In this document: in pieces, positions 52,871 through 61,214 of the stretch
Layout: every line of letters begins with the position of its first letter
Position numbering within the stretch: position 1 is the first letter of the stretch
Assembly: GCF_013328815.1 (NCBI RefSeq)
Contig: NZ_JABUHN010000011.1
Span: 1-64,000, forward strand
Length of the DNA: 64,000 nucleotides
Direction of reading: 5' to 3'
DNA from: Tabrizicola fusiformis
GTDB lineage: Bacteria > Pseudomonadota > Alphaproteobacteria > Rhodobacterales > Rhodobacteraceae
Program-made: the position numbers and the translations under genes
The notes under the pieces: generated by a model
Seen by the model: only the letters and a program-made list of their open reading frames with translations
Database searches by the model: none
Told to the model about the DNA's origin: nothing

Positions 52871-54809
52871 ACGCGATTTCGCGCAGGCGGCAAAGAAGAT
52901 GACCCGGCGATCCCTCCTGCTGGGTGGGGCGATGTCCTCGGTGGTCAGCGTTCTGGGCTTTCGGATGTGGCAACTGGGCGTCCGTGATGCCGAACAATAC
53001 TACCTGCTGGCCGAAGAGAACCGGATCAGCCTGCGGCTGGTACGTCCCGACAGGGGGCGCATCTTTGACCGTGCTGGGAAGGTCATTGCGGATAACGAAC
53101 AGGCCTACCGCATCACGCTCGTGCGGGAGGAAGCACGGGATGTCGAAGATGTCCTCGAGAAGCTGCGTCTACTCCTTGGTTTAGACGAGGAAACACTGAC
53201 CAAGGTCCGCGAGCAGACGGCCCGTGTGCGGGCCTTCGTTCCGATTACGGTAAAGGACCGGGTCACCTGGGACGAGCTTTCCATCGTGGCCTTGAACTCC
53301 CCCGTGCTTCCGGGCGTTCACCCCGAGATGGTCCTGTCCCGTGTTTATCCTTTCGGGCCCGATTTCGCCCATCAGGTCGGCTATGTGGGACCGGTCAGCG
53401 ACAACGATCTGGAAAACGAGGCTGCCGACAATGAGCCACTGCTCCGCCTTCCCGATTTTGAAATCGGGAAGACCGGGGTCGAGCGCAGCCATGAACGCGC
53501 CCTGCGCGGCCTGCCGGGAACTCAGCGGGTTGAGGTCAATGTCTCCGGTCGCACGATGCGCGAGCTGGCGCTCGACCCTGCTACCTCGGGCCCCGACATG
53601 CAGGTCACCCTCGACCACCACCTTCAGAACTTCATGCGCGTCCGCCTTGAAGGGCAAAGTGCCGCCGCGATCGTGATGGACGTGACGAGCGGCGATCTTC
53701 TTGGCTGCACCTCGGCGCCGTCCTTCGATCCGAACCTCTTCGTCCGCGGGATTTCCAGCCGCGACTACGGCGCGCTCCGCGACAGCGAATTCCGCCCGCT
53801 CTCCGACAAGACGGTGCAGGGGGCCTATCCGCCGGGATCGACGATCAAGATGTCGAATGCGCTGGCCGCGCTGGAAACCGGGCTGATGGACCCGGAAGAG
53901 ACTGTCGCCTGCAATGGCTATGTCGAGATCTCCGGCCGCAGGTTCCACTGCTGGAAGCGCGGTGGTCATGGCCGAGTGAACATGGTCGGCGCGCTGCGCG
54001 AGTCCTGCGACGTATACTTCTATGAGGTCGCGCAGCGCATCGGCATCGACGGTATCTTCGCGATGAACGACCGGCTGGGGCTTGGCCAGAAGTACGACCT
54101 TCCGCTGTCCGGCATGGCGCATGGCAACAACCCGTCGCGCGCTTGGAAGCAGGAAAGGTATGGGCAGGACTGGCTGATAGGGGACACCATCAATGCCTCA
54201 ATCGGCCAGGGCTTCACGCTCGCCTCGCCGATCCAGCTTGCTACCATGACGGCGCGACTGGCGTCGGGGACCGCCGTTCTGCCGCGTCTGGTGCGGCCGT
54301 TTGGCGGGCAGGACCAAGACAATCCTGATCCGGCCCCACTCGGTCTGTCGGCCGAAGCACTGGCCATCGTGCGACAGGGCATGTTCGAGGTCTCGAACCA
54401 CGAGCGCGGGACGGCCTATGCCTCGCGCATCGCCGATCCGGCGCAGGCGATGGCGGGCAAGACTGGAACGAGCCAGGTCTTCTCTATCACCGCAGCTGAG
54501 CGGGCCGCAGGCGTCCGTTCGCAGGACGAGCTGCCGTGGAACCGTCGAGATCACGGGCTGTTCGTGGCCTTCGCACCGTATGATGCGCCCCGCTTTGCCG
54601 TCACGGTCGTGGTGGAGCACGGTGGCGGCGGGTCAACGGCCGCCGCGCCAATTGCGCGCGACATCATGCTGTTTGCGCAGCATGGCGGCTTGCCCCCCGA
54701 GGACGCCTATCCGACATCGCAGAGGGCGCGCGTGCGGGAGGACCTGGCTCTCTTGTCCGAACGCATCCTGCCGCCGGACGGCACGACGGCTACGGTGAGC
54801 CGGACATGA
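52857..54809 (+). CDS. mrdA: Penicillin-binding protein 2 paralogue
   Basis: A 650-residue class B transpeptidase of the PBP2/MrdA family. Membrane anchor (about 17-40), PBP dimer domain (RPDRGRIFDRAGKVIADNEQ) and a transpeptidase domain with the active serine in GSTIKM, SCDVYFYE and KTGTSQVF. GTG start with GGAGG upstream. It lies inside an operon of redox proteins and not in the usual mreBCD-mrdAB cluster, so it is probably an extra, stress-linked copy. Confidence 0.9.
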   Translation: MRRSERDFAQAAKKMTRRSLLLGGAMSSVVSVLGFRMWQLGVRDAEQYYLLAEENRISLRLVRPDRGRIFDRAGKVIADNEQAYRITLVREEARDVEDVLEKLRLLLGLDEETLTKVREQTARVRAFVPITVKDRVTWDELSIVALNSPVLPGVHPEMVLSRVYPFGPDFAHQVGYVGPVSDNDLENEAADNEPLLRLPDFEIGKTGVERSHERALRGLPGTQRVEVNVSGRTMRELALDPATSGPDMQVTLDHHLQNFMRVRLEGQSAAAIVMDVTSGDLLGCTSAPSFDPNLFVRGISSRDYGALRDSEFRPLSDKTVQGAYPPGSTIKMSNALAALETGLMDPEETVACNGYVEISGRRFHCWKRGGHGRVNMVGALRESCDVYFYEVAQRIGIDGIFAMNDRLGLGQKYDLPLSGMAHGNNPSRAWKQERYGQDWLIGDTINASIGQGFTLASPIQLATMTARLASGTAVLPRLVRPFGGQDQDNPDPAPLGLSAEALAIVRQGMFEVSNHERGTAYASRIADPAQAMAGKTGTSQVFSITAAERAAGVRSQDELPWNRRDHGLFVAFAPYDAPRFAVTVVVEHGGGGSTAAAPIARDIMLFAQHGGLPPEDAYPTSQRARVREDLALLSERILPPDGTTATVSRT

Positions 54810-55282
54810 TGCACTGGCTCAGAAGGGCGTGCTCCCTTAGCGTTCTCGGAGTCGCCGTCGCCGCAACCCCCTTTGTACTTTCGTCGGTTCCAGCCCGTGC
54901 GTTTTTTCACGACACGCCCGACATCGAAGGTGGGCGTGCCATTTACGCGGCCAGATGCGCCTCCTGCCACGGTGCCAATCTGGAAGGGCAGCCGGACTGG
55001 CAGTCGGCGAGGGAGGACGGCACCTATCCCGCGCCGCCCCACGACGAAACCGGCCACACCTGGCATCATGGGGACGCGATGCTGCGGGACTACATCCGCC
55101 GCGGGGGGCAGGCGGTGCTGGACGATATGGGGGTCGACTTCACCTCCGGCATGCCTGGGTTTGGCGACGAGCTGACCGAAGACGACATCGAAGCCGTCCT
55201 CGCCTATATCCGGTCAACCTGGCCCGACCGCATCCGCGCCGCGCAGGCTGAACGTAGCCAGTTGGAAGCAGGTTCGCCTTGA
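54806..55282 (+). CDS. Monoheme cytochrome c
   Basis: 158 residues: signal peptide (about 1-32), heme motif CASCH (about residue 51) and a C-terminal Met ligand near SGMPGFGDELTEDDIEAVLAYI. Typical class I cytochrome with a His-rich loop (HDETGHTWHHGD). Overlaps the PBP2 stop by four bases and ends the operon. Confidence 0.88.
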   Translation: MMHWLRRACSLSVLGVAVAATPFVLSSVPARAFFHDTPDIEGGRAIYAARCASCHGANLEGQPDWQSAREDGTYPAPPHDETGHTWHHGDAMLRDYIRRGGQAVLDDMGVDFTSGMPGFGDELTEDDIEAVLAYIRSTWPDRIRAAQAERSQLEAGSP

Positions 55283-55318
55283 AGCCGCAAGCAGGTCCGC
55301 CGACCTCCCGATTTCCGC

Positions 55319-55349
55319 TTGCCTCTCTAGGAACTAGAGGGTGCAGACC
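55319..55349 (+). promoter_or_regulatory. MerR-family-type operator before the DsbA gene
   Basis: CTTGCCT followed by the perfect dyad CTCTAG-GAA-CTAGAG (55325-55339). The 6-3-6 geometry is that of MerR-family metal operators and the -35-like TTGCCT is placed correctly, but no good -10 is seen. The regulator could be CueR, MerR or one outside the window. Confidence 0.4.
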
Positions 55350-55386
55350 GCCTGAAACTCTTTATCCGTCACACAAGGCACTTCTC

Positions 55387-56112
55387 ATGCGCGTCACGTC
55401 AATCCTGCTTGCCATCACTCTCGTCTTCGCTCCCGGCCTTTCCCCGGCGCAGGAGATTACCGAGGACCGGATCAGGGAACTGGTCGTCGAAACCTTGCGC
55501 GAGAACCCGGAGCTTGTGCTCGAGGCGCTTCAGACGCTGGAGGCACGCCAAGCAGAGGCCCAGGCCGCCGCTGCCGCCGCGACCCTGGCTGACGAGCGCA
55601 CCCTGCTGGAGCGCGACCCCAACGCGCCGGTCCTCGGCAACCCGGAAGGCGACGTGACGGTGGTGGAGTTCTTCGATTACAACTGTCCCTACTGCAAACG
55701 CGCGATGCCTGAAATCGACGCCCTGCTGGCCGAAGACGGAAACATCCGTCTTGTGCTTCGGGAGTGGCCCATACTCAGCGAAGGGTCAGCGATCGCGGCG
55801 CGGGCCGCTTTGGCCGCGCGGAAGCAGGGCAAGTATGCCGAATTGCACAATGCGTTGATGGGCGCACGCGCCAAGTTGGAGGAACAGTCGGTGCTGCGGA
55901 TCGCGGGCGAGGTCGGGCTCGATGTCGAGCAGCTCAAGGCCGACATGCAATCGCCCGAGGTCGAGGAGCATATCGCCACGTCTATGCGACTGGCCGAGGC
56001 GCTCGGCTTCAACGGCACGCCGTCTTTTGTGGTAGGCGACCAGCTGATCCCCGGTTTCGTCGAGAAGGCGCAGCTTGCCGAAGCGGTGTCAGCGGCACGG
56101 GCTGTCGAATGA
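55387..56112 (+). CDS. DsbA-family protein, second copy
   Basis: A 241-residue exported protein with a signal peptide (1-20), an N-terminal helical segment (RIRELVVETLRENPELVLEAL, as in Com1/ScsC-like proteins; cited in part) and a DsbA domain with CPYC (DYNCPYCKRAM) and cis-proline GTPSFVVG. ScsC-type proteins protect against copper, which fits the location. The stop overlaps the next start by four bases. Confidence 0.9.
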   Translation: MRVTSILLAITLVFAPGLSPAQEITEDRIRELVVETLRENPELVLEALQTLEARQAEAQAAAAAATLADERTLLERDPNAPVLGNPEGDVTVVEFFDYNCPYCKRAMPEIDALLAEDGNIRLVLREWPILSEGSAIAARAALAARKQGKYAELHNALMGARAKLEEQSVLRIAGEVGLDVEQLKADMQSPEVEEHIATSMRLAEALGFNGTPSFVVGDQLIPGFVEKAQLAEAVSAARAVE

Positions 56113-56765
56113 GTGCCCGTATCCCACGCCTTCCTGTTATCCTTCTTTGGCGGCCCTTCCCGGTCAGAGTGACGGTCTTGGGCAGGATCGGAAAATCCGT
56201 CCTCGTGGCCGCGGTGTGGATCGGCCTTGCAGGGTTTGCTTGGGCGCATTCGTTCACCGTGAGCCTTCTGGTCGTCGGCGAGAACGTCGAGGAAAACCTT
56301 GCAGAGGCCGTCCGCGGTTTCCTGCTGGCAGCGGACGAACGGGACGGGCACGCCAACGAAACGTCCGACGGGCATCTCGGCGGGGTTGATGTGCAGATCT
56401 TGCCGCTTCCACGAGATGCAGCCGGGCTGGTCGAAGGCCTGTTCGGCACGCCCGACGAGCCGACCGATGTCGTGATTGTCCTTGGCCTCGAACCTTTGGC
56501 CAGCGATGCCGCGCGTGCGTATCGGTCGGCAACTACGGTCTTGCAGCAGGCCGTTCCGCCGGACGGGTGGGACAGTGACGACGGAACCGACAGTTTCGTG
56601 TCGCGCTATCGGGTCGCTTATGGCGCGACGCCTGGTGTGATGGCGGCAACGGGGTATCATGCGGCTCGCAGGCTCGACGTCGCGATCAGACCTCTGGACG
56701 GTGTGGTCCCGCAAGACGCGCTGGAAGACGGCTGGCGATCAACCGCCTCCGGTCTGCCCTGGTGA
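56109..56765 (+). CDS. Exported protein with periplasmic-binding-like fold, truncated form
   Basis: 218 residues. After a membrane or signal segment (about 28-47), the part AHSFTVSLLVVGENVEEN and VRGFLLAADERDGHAN resembles the start of type I periplasmic binding proteins for amino acids or peptides, and VVIVLGLEPLASDAA a second strand. It is about half the usual length. Function unknown; coupled to DsbA. Confidence 0.6.
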   Translation: MSARIPRLPVILLWRPFPVRVTVLGRIGKSVLVAAVWIGLAGFAWAHSFTVSLLVVGENVEENLAEAVRGFLLAADERDGHANETSDGHLGGVDVQILPLPRDAAGLVEGLFGTPDEPTDVVIVLGLEPLASDAARAYRSATTVLQQAVPPDGWDSDDGTDSFVSRYRVAYGATPGVMAATGYHAARRLDVAIRPLDGVVPQDALEDGWRSTASGLPW

Positions 56766-56778
56766 CCAAAGCACCAAC

Positions 56779-56800
56779 AGTGCCAGGCGTCATTGGCACT
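56779..56800. terminator. Hairpin between convergent genes
   Basis: AGTGCCA (56779-56785) and TGGCACT (56794-56800) pair perfectly around an 8-base loop between the plus-strand DsbA operon and the minus-strand DUF411 gene. No T-run. Confidence 0.5.
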
Positions 56801-56827
56801 GGACAGACCTCAACCGGCTGATCGAGA

Positions 56828-57295
56828 TCAGGCTGCGGCGTAGCTCGTGAAGACACTGCCGCTGCCGTCCGTGCCGACGAGGATGACGTCATAGGCCTCG
56901 CGCTCGGTCTCGGGGCCCATGCCCGGCGACCCGTAGGGCATTCTGGGAACGGAGAGGCCGACGGCAGCAGGGCGTTCAGCCAAAAGCCGCCGGATGTCGG
57001 CAGCGGGCACATGCCCCTCGACCGTGTAGTCGCCGATGGTGGCGGTGTGGCATGAGGCGAGGGTCTCGGGAATGCCGCGCTCGCGCTTGAACGCCTCAAG
57101 CTCCTCGATGCTGCGTTCCTCGAAGGTCACGCGAAAGCCGCTGTCGCGTAGATGTCCGATCCACCCGTTGCAGCAAGGGCAGCCTGGATCCTTGACGACG
57201 TGGATGCTTTCGTCACCCCCGGCAAGGGCCGGGGTTGCCGCAATTGCGGCCAGCCAAGGAACAGCGGCGAGAACCGTGCGCCGGGACAATGTCAT
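56828..57295 (-). CDS. DUF411 metal-binding protein
   Basis: A 155-residue exported protein of the DUF411 family. A Tat-like signal (LSRRTVLAAVPWLAA) is followed by the metal site DPGCPCCNGW and later SCHTATIG and MPYGSPGMG. DUF411 proteins occur beside copper genes and are thought to bind copper in the periplasm. A paralogue with the same motifs lies at 60738-61214. Confidence 0.85.
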   Translation of the reverse strand: MTLSRRTVLAAVPWLAAIAATPALAGGDESIHVVKDPGCPCCNGWIGHLRDSGFRVTFEERSIEELEAFKRERGIPETLASCHTATIGDYTVEGHVPAADIRRLLAERPAAVGLSVPRMPYGSPGMGPETEREAYDVILVGTDGSGSVFTSYAAA

Positions 57296-57393
57296 GATGT
57301 CGGCCTTTCAATGAGACTCTTCTGCAACCATAGCTCCGGGCGCATGAATTCGCGAGCAAAGTCTGGTGAACCCGGCCACCGATCACTGAAATG

Positions 57394-58005
57394 CTACTCT
57401 AGCCGCGGATCCCCGGCCTGGACCAGCAGAACGCCATGGTTCTCGTCGGCGTCATCGTCGGTGATTGTCCGTGTGGCGACGCCAGGCAACTCGGCAAACG
57501 CCTGCATCATCCGCTTCGGATACCAGGTCATCGGCAGACTTTCAAAACCGGGCACGCCGTCGAGCACCCGCGACAGCGCGATGGTGCAGTTCGCCTTCGG
57601 CACCGCGCCATAGGCCATCGCCCGCTGCATGATCAGTGCCGCGACCTCGGGCGAAACCTCGACGGTCTGTTCAACCACGTCGTAGGTCTCGCGGGCGTGG
57701 TAGTCGATGTAGAAATCCACCATCTTCGGGGTGATCCCGTAGTGTACGTCGTTGCGTTCGGGCAGCCGGGGATGCCGCCAGGTGCCAGCCGGATCGAACA
57801 GCACGCGCTGCGATCCGTTGATCAGCAGGCCCGCATGAGCACCCGCTCCGCTGCGTGTCGAGAGTACCGTGTAGAGCGTGACCGAGGTCGGGCCGGGATG
57901 TTCGTAGCGCGCGGCGGCCACGGCCTCATCGGGTGCCCAGATCGGCTCGGCGCCGCAGGACGCCAGGCCAAGGATTGCCGCAAGGGCGAGGAGAAGCTTT
58001 TTCAT
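57394..58005 (-). CDS. Lipoprotein of unknown function
   Basis: 203 residues with a lipobox (LGLASCGAEP, Cys at about residue 17). The mature part has VTLYTVLSTRSGAGAHAGLLING and NCTIALSRVLDGVPGF. It might be a hydrolase-like fold, with Ser/Cys/His in these segments, but no family is certain. It is on the minus strand with its own promoter region before the divergent CutF-like gene. Confidence 0.65.
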   Translation of the reverse strand: MKKLLLALAAILGLASCGAEPIWAPDEAVAAARYEHPGPTSVTLYTVLSTRSGAGAHAGLLINGSQRVLFDPAGTWRHPRLPERNDVHYGITPKMVDFYIDYHARETYDVVEQTVEVSPEVAALIMQRAMAYGAVPKANCTIALSRVLDGVPGFESLPMTWYPKRMMQAFAELPGVATRTITDDDADENHGVLLVQAGDPRLE

Positions 58006-58193
58006 CGAGTCGCTGTCCCGCGTTTTCTTGCAGGTTCCGCGCAATTGCGATGGATACCAGTAAACTCTGCGACAGTGCGACGGAGGATTTGGAAACGCGG
58101 CATTGATGCCGCAGACATTCGAGGCCGGGTGCCGATCAGGGACACCGAACTGTCAGATGACGGGAGCAGCCAATCCTGATAGATACATAAATC

Positions 58194-58550
58194 ATGGCTT
58201 TGTCGTCGTTTCGCATGCGTGTCCTGATCCTCGCCGCATATCTGGTCGCGGCGATCCTGCCCGTACTGGCACTGGGCGAAGGACGGCAGCAGTTCCAGGA
58301 CGACCATGCACAGATGATGGCCATGGCCGGTCATCTTGCGCAGATGCCGGGGATGGGCGGTGCGGACGACGTGACCCAACAGTTGCTCTGTCAGCAACAC
58401 TGCATGTTCGCCGCCGCGGCCTTTCCTGCGCCGGACCGGGTTCCGGAAACTGTCGCGCGGTCTTCCGATGGTGAGGTTGGTATCGTCATGCTTCCCACCT
58501 CGCTGGCCATTCCGCCCCCGGGGCGGCCTCCCAAGATCGCCGTGATCTGA
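58194..58550 (+). CDS. cutF: CutF-like leader protein of the multicopper oxidase operon
   Basis: 118 residues: signal or membrane segment (about 8-27), Met-rich region, CxxxC motif (LCQQHC, Cys66 and Cys70) and a proline-rich end (IPPPGRPPKIAVI). Placed immediately before the multicopper oxidase gene with a 66-base gap containing a stem-loop. This is the order and architecture of cutF-cutO in Rhodobacter capsulatus, where the small protein controls copper-dependent production of the oxidase. Identity with CutF is inferred from layout and motifs only. Start may be 58194 or 58215. Confidence 0.65.
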   Translation: MALSSFRMRVLILAAYLVAAILPVLALGEGRQQFQDDHAQMMAMAGHLAQMPGMGGADDVTQQLLCQQHCMFAAAAFPAPDRVPETVARSSDGEVGIVMLPTSLAIPPPGRPPKIAVI

Positions 58551-58556
58551 GCCTAC

Positions 58557-58579
58557 GGTTCTGGCATTCGCCGGGGACC
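58557..58579 (+). promoter_or_regulatory. Stem-loop between cutF-like and oxidase genes
   Basis: GGTTC-T-GGC (58557-58565) can pair with GCC-GG-GGACC (58570-58579) around an ATTC loop, leaving a small internal bulge and one G-T pair. It lies 37 bases before the oxidase start (ribosome-binding site AGGAG near 58607). A stem-loop in this position is part of the copper-responsive control in Rhodobacter. Confidence 0.4.
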
Positions 58580-58616
58580 ATTTGTCCAATTCACGACACG
58601 ATACAGGAGAATTCGC

Positions 58617-60092
58617 ATGTCGCCCCTTTCTCGCCGCGGCTTTCTGGCCGCTTCTGCGGCCACGGCCGCTTCACTGGTGCTTCCCGCACGGGTCTGGGCC
58701 CAGTCCGGCCGAATGTCGCTGACCGCCACCACCCGCACCATCGACGTGCGGGGGAGAGCCGCAACCGTCTGGGGGCTTCTGGACGGCGCTGGCCGGTCCG
58801 GCCTTGTCCTCGATCCGGGCCAGGCTTTCGCCGTCGATCTGACAAACACGCTTGGCGAGGCGACGATCATCCACTGGCACGGGCAGATTCCGCCGAACGC
58901 GCAGGACGGCGTCCCCGACCTGCCGATGCCGGTCCTTCAACCCGGCGAAACCCGGGCCTACGATTTCGCGGCGCGACCGGGCACGCACTGGATGCATGCC
59001 CACATCCCGGCGCATGAGATGATGCTGCTTGCAGCACCTCTGGTCGTGCGGCGTCCCGAGGACGTTGCTGCCGACCGGCAGGAGGTGACGCTGTTCCTGC
59101 ACGACTTCGCGTTCAAACCGCCCGCCGAGGTCCTGGCAGAGATCACCGGCGGTGCATCCATGGCCGGAATGGACCACGGCCAGATGGGGCAGGGCGGCAT
59201 GGACCATTCCGGAATGGACATGGGTGCGATGGGTCAGGGGGACATGATGGCGATGCCGGGCATGGACGGCATGGCGATGGACCTGAACGACTACAACTTC
59301 GACGCCTATCTCGCCAACGACCGCACACTGGACGACCCCGAAGTGGTTCAGATCGACAAGGGCGGGCGGGTCCTTGTCCGTATCATCAACGCTGCGGCGG
59401 CGACGGTTTTCTGGATCGATACCGGCATCCTGCCGGGGCGGCTGGTAGCGGTCGATGGCGAGCCAGTGCAGCCCCTGCCCGGCAGCCGCTTTGGCGTCGC
59501 AATGGGCCAGCGGCTGGACGTCGAACTGGATGTGCCGAGTGATGGCGGGGCCTTCCCGATCCTTGCCCTGCGCGAAGGTGCCAAGGAAAGGACGGGTGTC
59601 ATCCTTGCCACGCCGGGCGCGGCGGTGACCAGGATCGCCGAGATGTCGGAGGCCGACCATCCCGCCTTCAGCGGCGATCTGGCGCAGGAGGCCGCCCTGC
59701 GCGCCGTCACCCCGTTGCCCGAACGCGCGCCAGCCTCGCAGCCGATGCTGATGTTGGGCGGCTCAATGATGCCCTATATTTGGACGATCAACGGGCAGAC
59801 CTGGGGCACCCACGTTCCCGTCACGGCGAAGACCGGCGACCGGGTCGAGATCATGTTTCACAACATGTCGATGATGGCGCATCCGATGCACCTGCACGGC
59901 CACGCCTTCCAGGTGGTGGGTATCGGCATGGACCGGATCGCGGGGGCGGTGCGCGACACGGTGCATGTGCCGCCGATGGGCATGGTGACGGTTGCGGTGG
60001 ACGCGGGCGAGGTGGCGCGGTGGATGCTGCACTGCCACCACATGCCGCATCTCTCGACCGGCATGATGACCGAGTTCGCGGTGTCGGCCTGA
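58617..60092 (+). CDS. cutO: Multicopper oxidase (CutO/CueO-like)
   Basis: A 491-residue periplasmic enzyme oxidising Cu(I) to Cu(II) with oxygen. Tat signal (LSRRGFLAASAATAAS). Copper ligands: HWHGQ (about residue 87), HWMHAH, HPMHLHGHAF and HCHHMPHLSTGM near the end. A Met-rich loop (about residues 180-225, GMDHGQM, GGMDHSGMDM) would bind substrate Cu(I). AGGAG precedes the ATG. Confidence 0.93.
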   Translation: MSPLSRRGFLAASAATAASLVLPARVWAQSGRMSLTATTRTIDVRGRAATVWGLLDGAGRSGLVLDPGQAFAVDLTNTLGEATIIHWHGQIPPNAQDGVPDLPMPVLQPGETRAYDFAARPGTHWMHAHIPAHEMMLLAAPLVVRRPEDVAADRQEVTLFLHDFAFKPPAEVLAEITGGASMAGMDHGQMGQGGMDHSGMDMGAMGQGDMMAMPGMDGMAMDLNDYNFDAYLANDRTLDDPEVVQIDKGGRVLVRIINAAAATVFWIDTGILPGRLVAVDGEPVQPLPGSRFGVAMGQRLDVELDVPSDGGAFPILALREGAKERTGVILATPGAAVTRIAEMSEADHPAFSGDLAQEAALRAVTPLPERAPASQPMLMLGGSMMPYIWTINGQTWGTHVPVTAKTGDRVEIMFHNMSMMAHPMHLHGHAFQVVGIGMDRIAGAVRDTVHVPPMGMVTVAVDAGEVARWMLHCHHMPHLSTGMMTEFAVSA

Positions 60093-60097
60093 CGCAC

Positions 60098-60138
60098 GCC
60101 CGGACCCGCAGCCTGTATGCGGGTCCGGGCCCTTTCCC
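60098..60138 (+). terminator. 13-bp perfect hairpin after the multicopper oxidase gene
   Basis: GCCCGGACCCGCA (60098-60110) pairs with TGCGGGTCCGGGC (60118-60130) around a 7-base loop, followed by CCTTTCCC. It probably ends most transcripts but may let some reach the TlpA-like gene. Confidence 0.75.
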
Positions 60139-60153
60139 GGAGAGAGCGGACCC

Positions 60154-60675
60154 ATGCCAACACTTATCGGCCGCCGTGCCGTCCTTGGTGCACTCGCCGC
60201 GCCCTTCCTTGCAGGGTCTGCCGAGGCTCGCCCACCCTTCCGGCTGCTCAAGGATCCGCAACCGCTGCTGTCTCCGCCGATCCTTGACGAAGCTGGCACT
60301 ACGCGGAAACTCGACGACTTCGCCGGCCGGGTGATGCTCTTGAACATCTGGGCGACCTGGTGCCCGCCCTGCAGGGAAGAAATGCCGACACTTGACCGGC
60401 TCCAGTCCCGGCTGGGCGGTGCGGATTTCGCGGTGCTGCCGCTGTGCATCGACGACGCGGGGATCGGCAGGGGGCGACGCTTCTACGACGAGATCGGCAT
60501 CGTCGATCTGCCGCTCTATTGGGCCGAAGCCCTTCGGGTTCAGCTAGCCCTTGCCTTCATCGGCCTGCCGACAACCCTTCTGATCGACCGGCAGACCCGG
60601 GAGATCGGACGCCTTCAAGGTCCGTACGCATGGGACAGCGAGGACGCCGTTGACCAGATCGTCGGTGCCCTCTGA
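60154..60675 (+). CDS. TlpA/ResA-like thioredoxin
   Basis: A 173-residue exported thiol-disulfide reductase. Signal (GRRAVLGALAAPFLAGSA) then thioredoxin fold with WATWCPPCREEMP (WCPPC, about residue 69) and cis-proline IGLPTTLL. Proteins of this type reduce Sco and CuA cysteines for copper insertion. It follows the multicopper oxidase behind a strong hairpin. Confidence 0.88.
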   Translation: MPTLIGRRAVLGALAAPFLAGSAEARPPFRLLKDPQPLLSPPILDEAGTTRKLDDFAGRVMLLNIWATWCPPCREEMPTLDRLQSRLGGADFAVLPLCIDDAGIGRGRRFYDEIGIVDLPLYWAEALRVQLALAFIGLPTTLLIDRQTREIGRLQGPYAWDSEDAVDQIVGAL

Positions 60676-60737
60676 GGGATAAGTCGGTGTTGGTCGAAGA
60701 CCGTCTGCCAAAGATCGGACCCCGGGCGGATGTGATT

Positions 60738-61214
60738 TCAGGCCGCAGGATAGCTGGTGAAAATCTCCAGTTCTCCATCGCGCCGGATCAGCAGCACGTC
60801 GTAGGCATCGCGGCTGTCCTCGGACCCCATCCCGGGCGAGCCGTAGGGCATGTCGGGCACCGCAAGTCCGACCGCATCGGGGCGTTCGGCCAGCAGCCGC
60901 CGGATGTCTGCAGCAGGAACATGGCCTTCAAGCGCATAGCCGTCGACCACACCCGTATGGCAGGAGAAGGCCTTCGCCGGGACGCCTTGGTCCATCTTGA
61001 AGCGGATCAGCAGCGTTCCCATCGACACTTCGTCCGTCACGGTGAAGCCTTGCGCGCGCAGGTAATCGACCCAGGCTTCGCAGCATTCACAGCCGCGTCC
61101 CTTGACGACATGGATCGGTGGTTCCGCTTGCGACCAGGCGGCACGCCCTTGGAGCGCGACGCCCGCCGCTGCCGCAAGCATCAGGTTGCGGCGTCCGATG
61201 TGGTGTCCGCTCAT
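60738..61214 (-). CDS. DUF411 metal-binding protein, second copy
   Basis: 158 residues; exported by a Tat-like signal (GRRNLMLAAAAGVAL). Metal motif GRGCECCEAW, then SCHTGVVDGYALEGHVPAADI and MPYGSPGMG. Very similar to the paralogue at 56828 in the latter half. The ATG overlaps the M23 stop by four bases, so these two genes are coupled. Confidence 0.88.
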   Translation of the reverse strand: MSGHHIGRRNLMLAAAAGVALQGRAAWSQAEPPIHVVKGRGCECCEAWVDYLRAQGFTVTDEVSMGTLLIRFKMDQGVPAKAFSCHTGVVDGYALEGHVPAADIRRLLAERPDAVGLAVPDMPYGSPGMGSEDSRDAYDVLLIRRDGELEIFTSYPAA

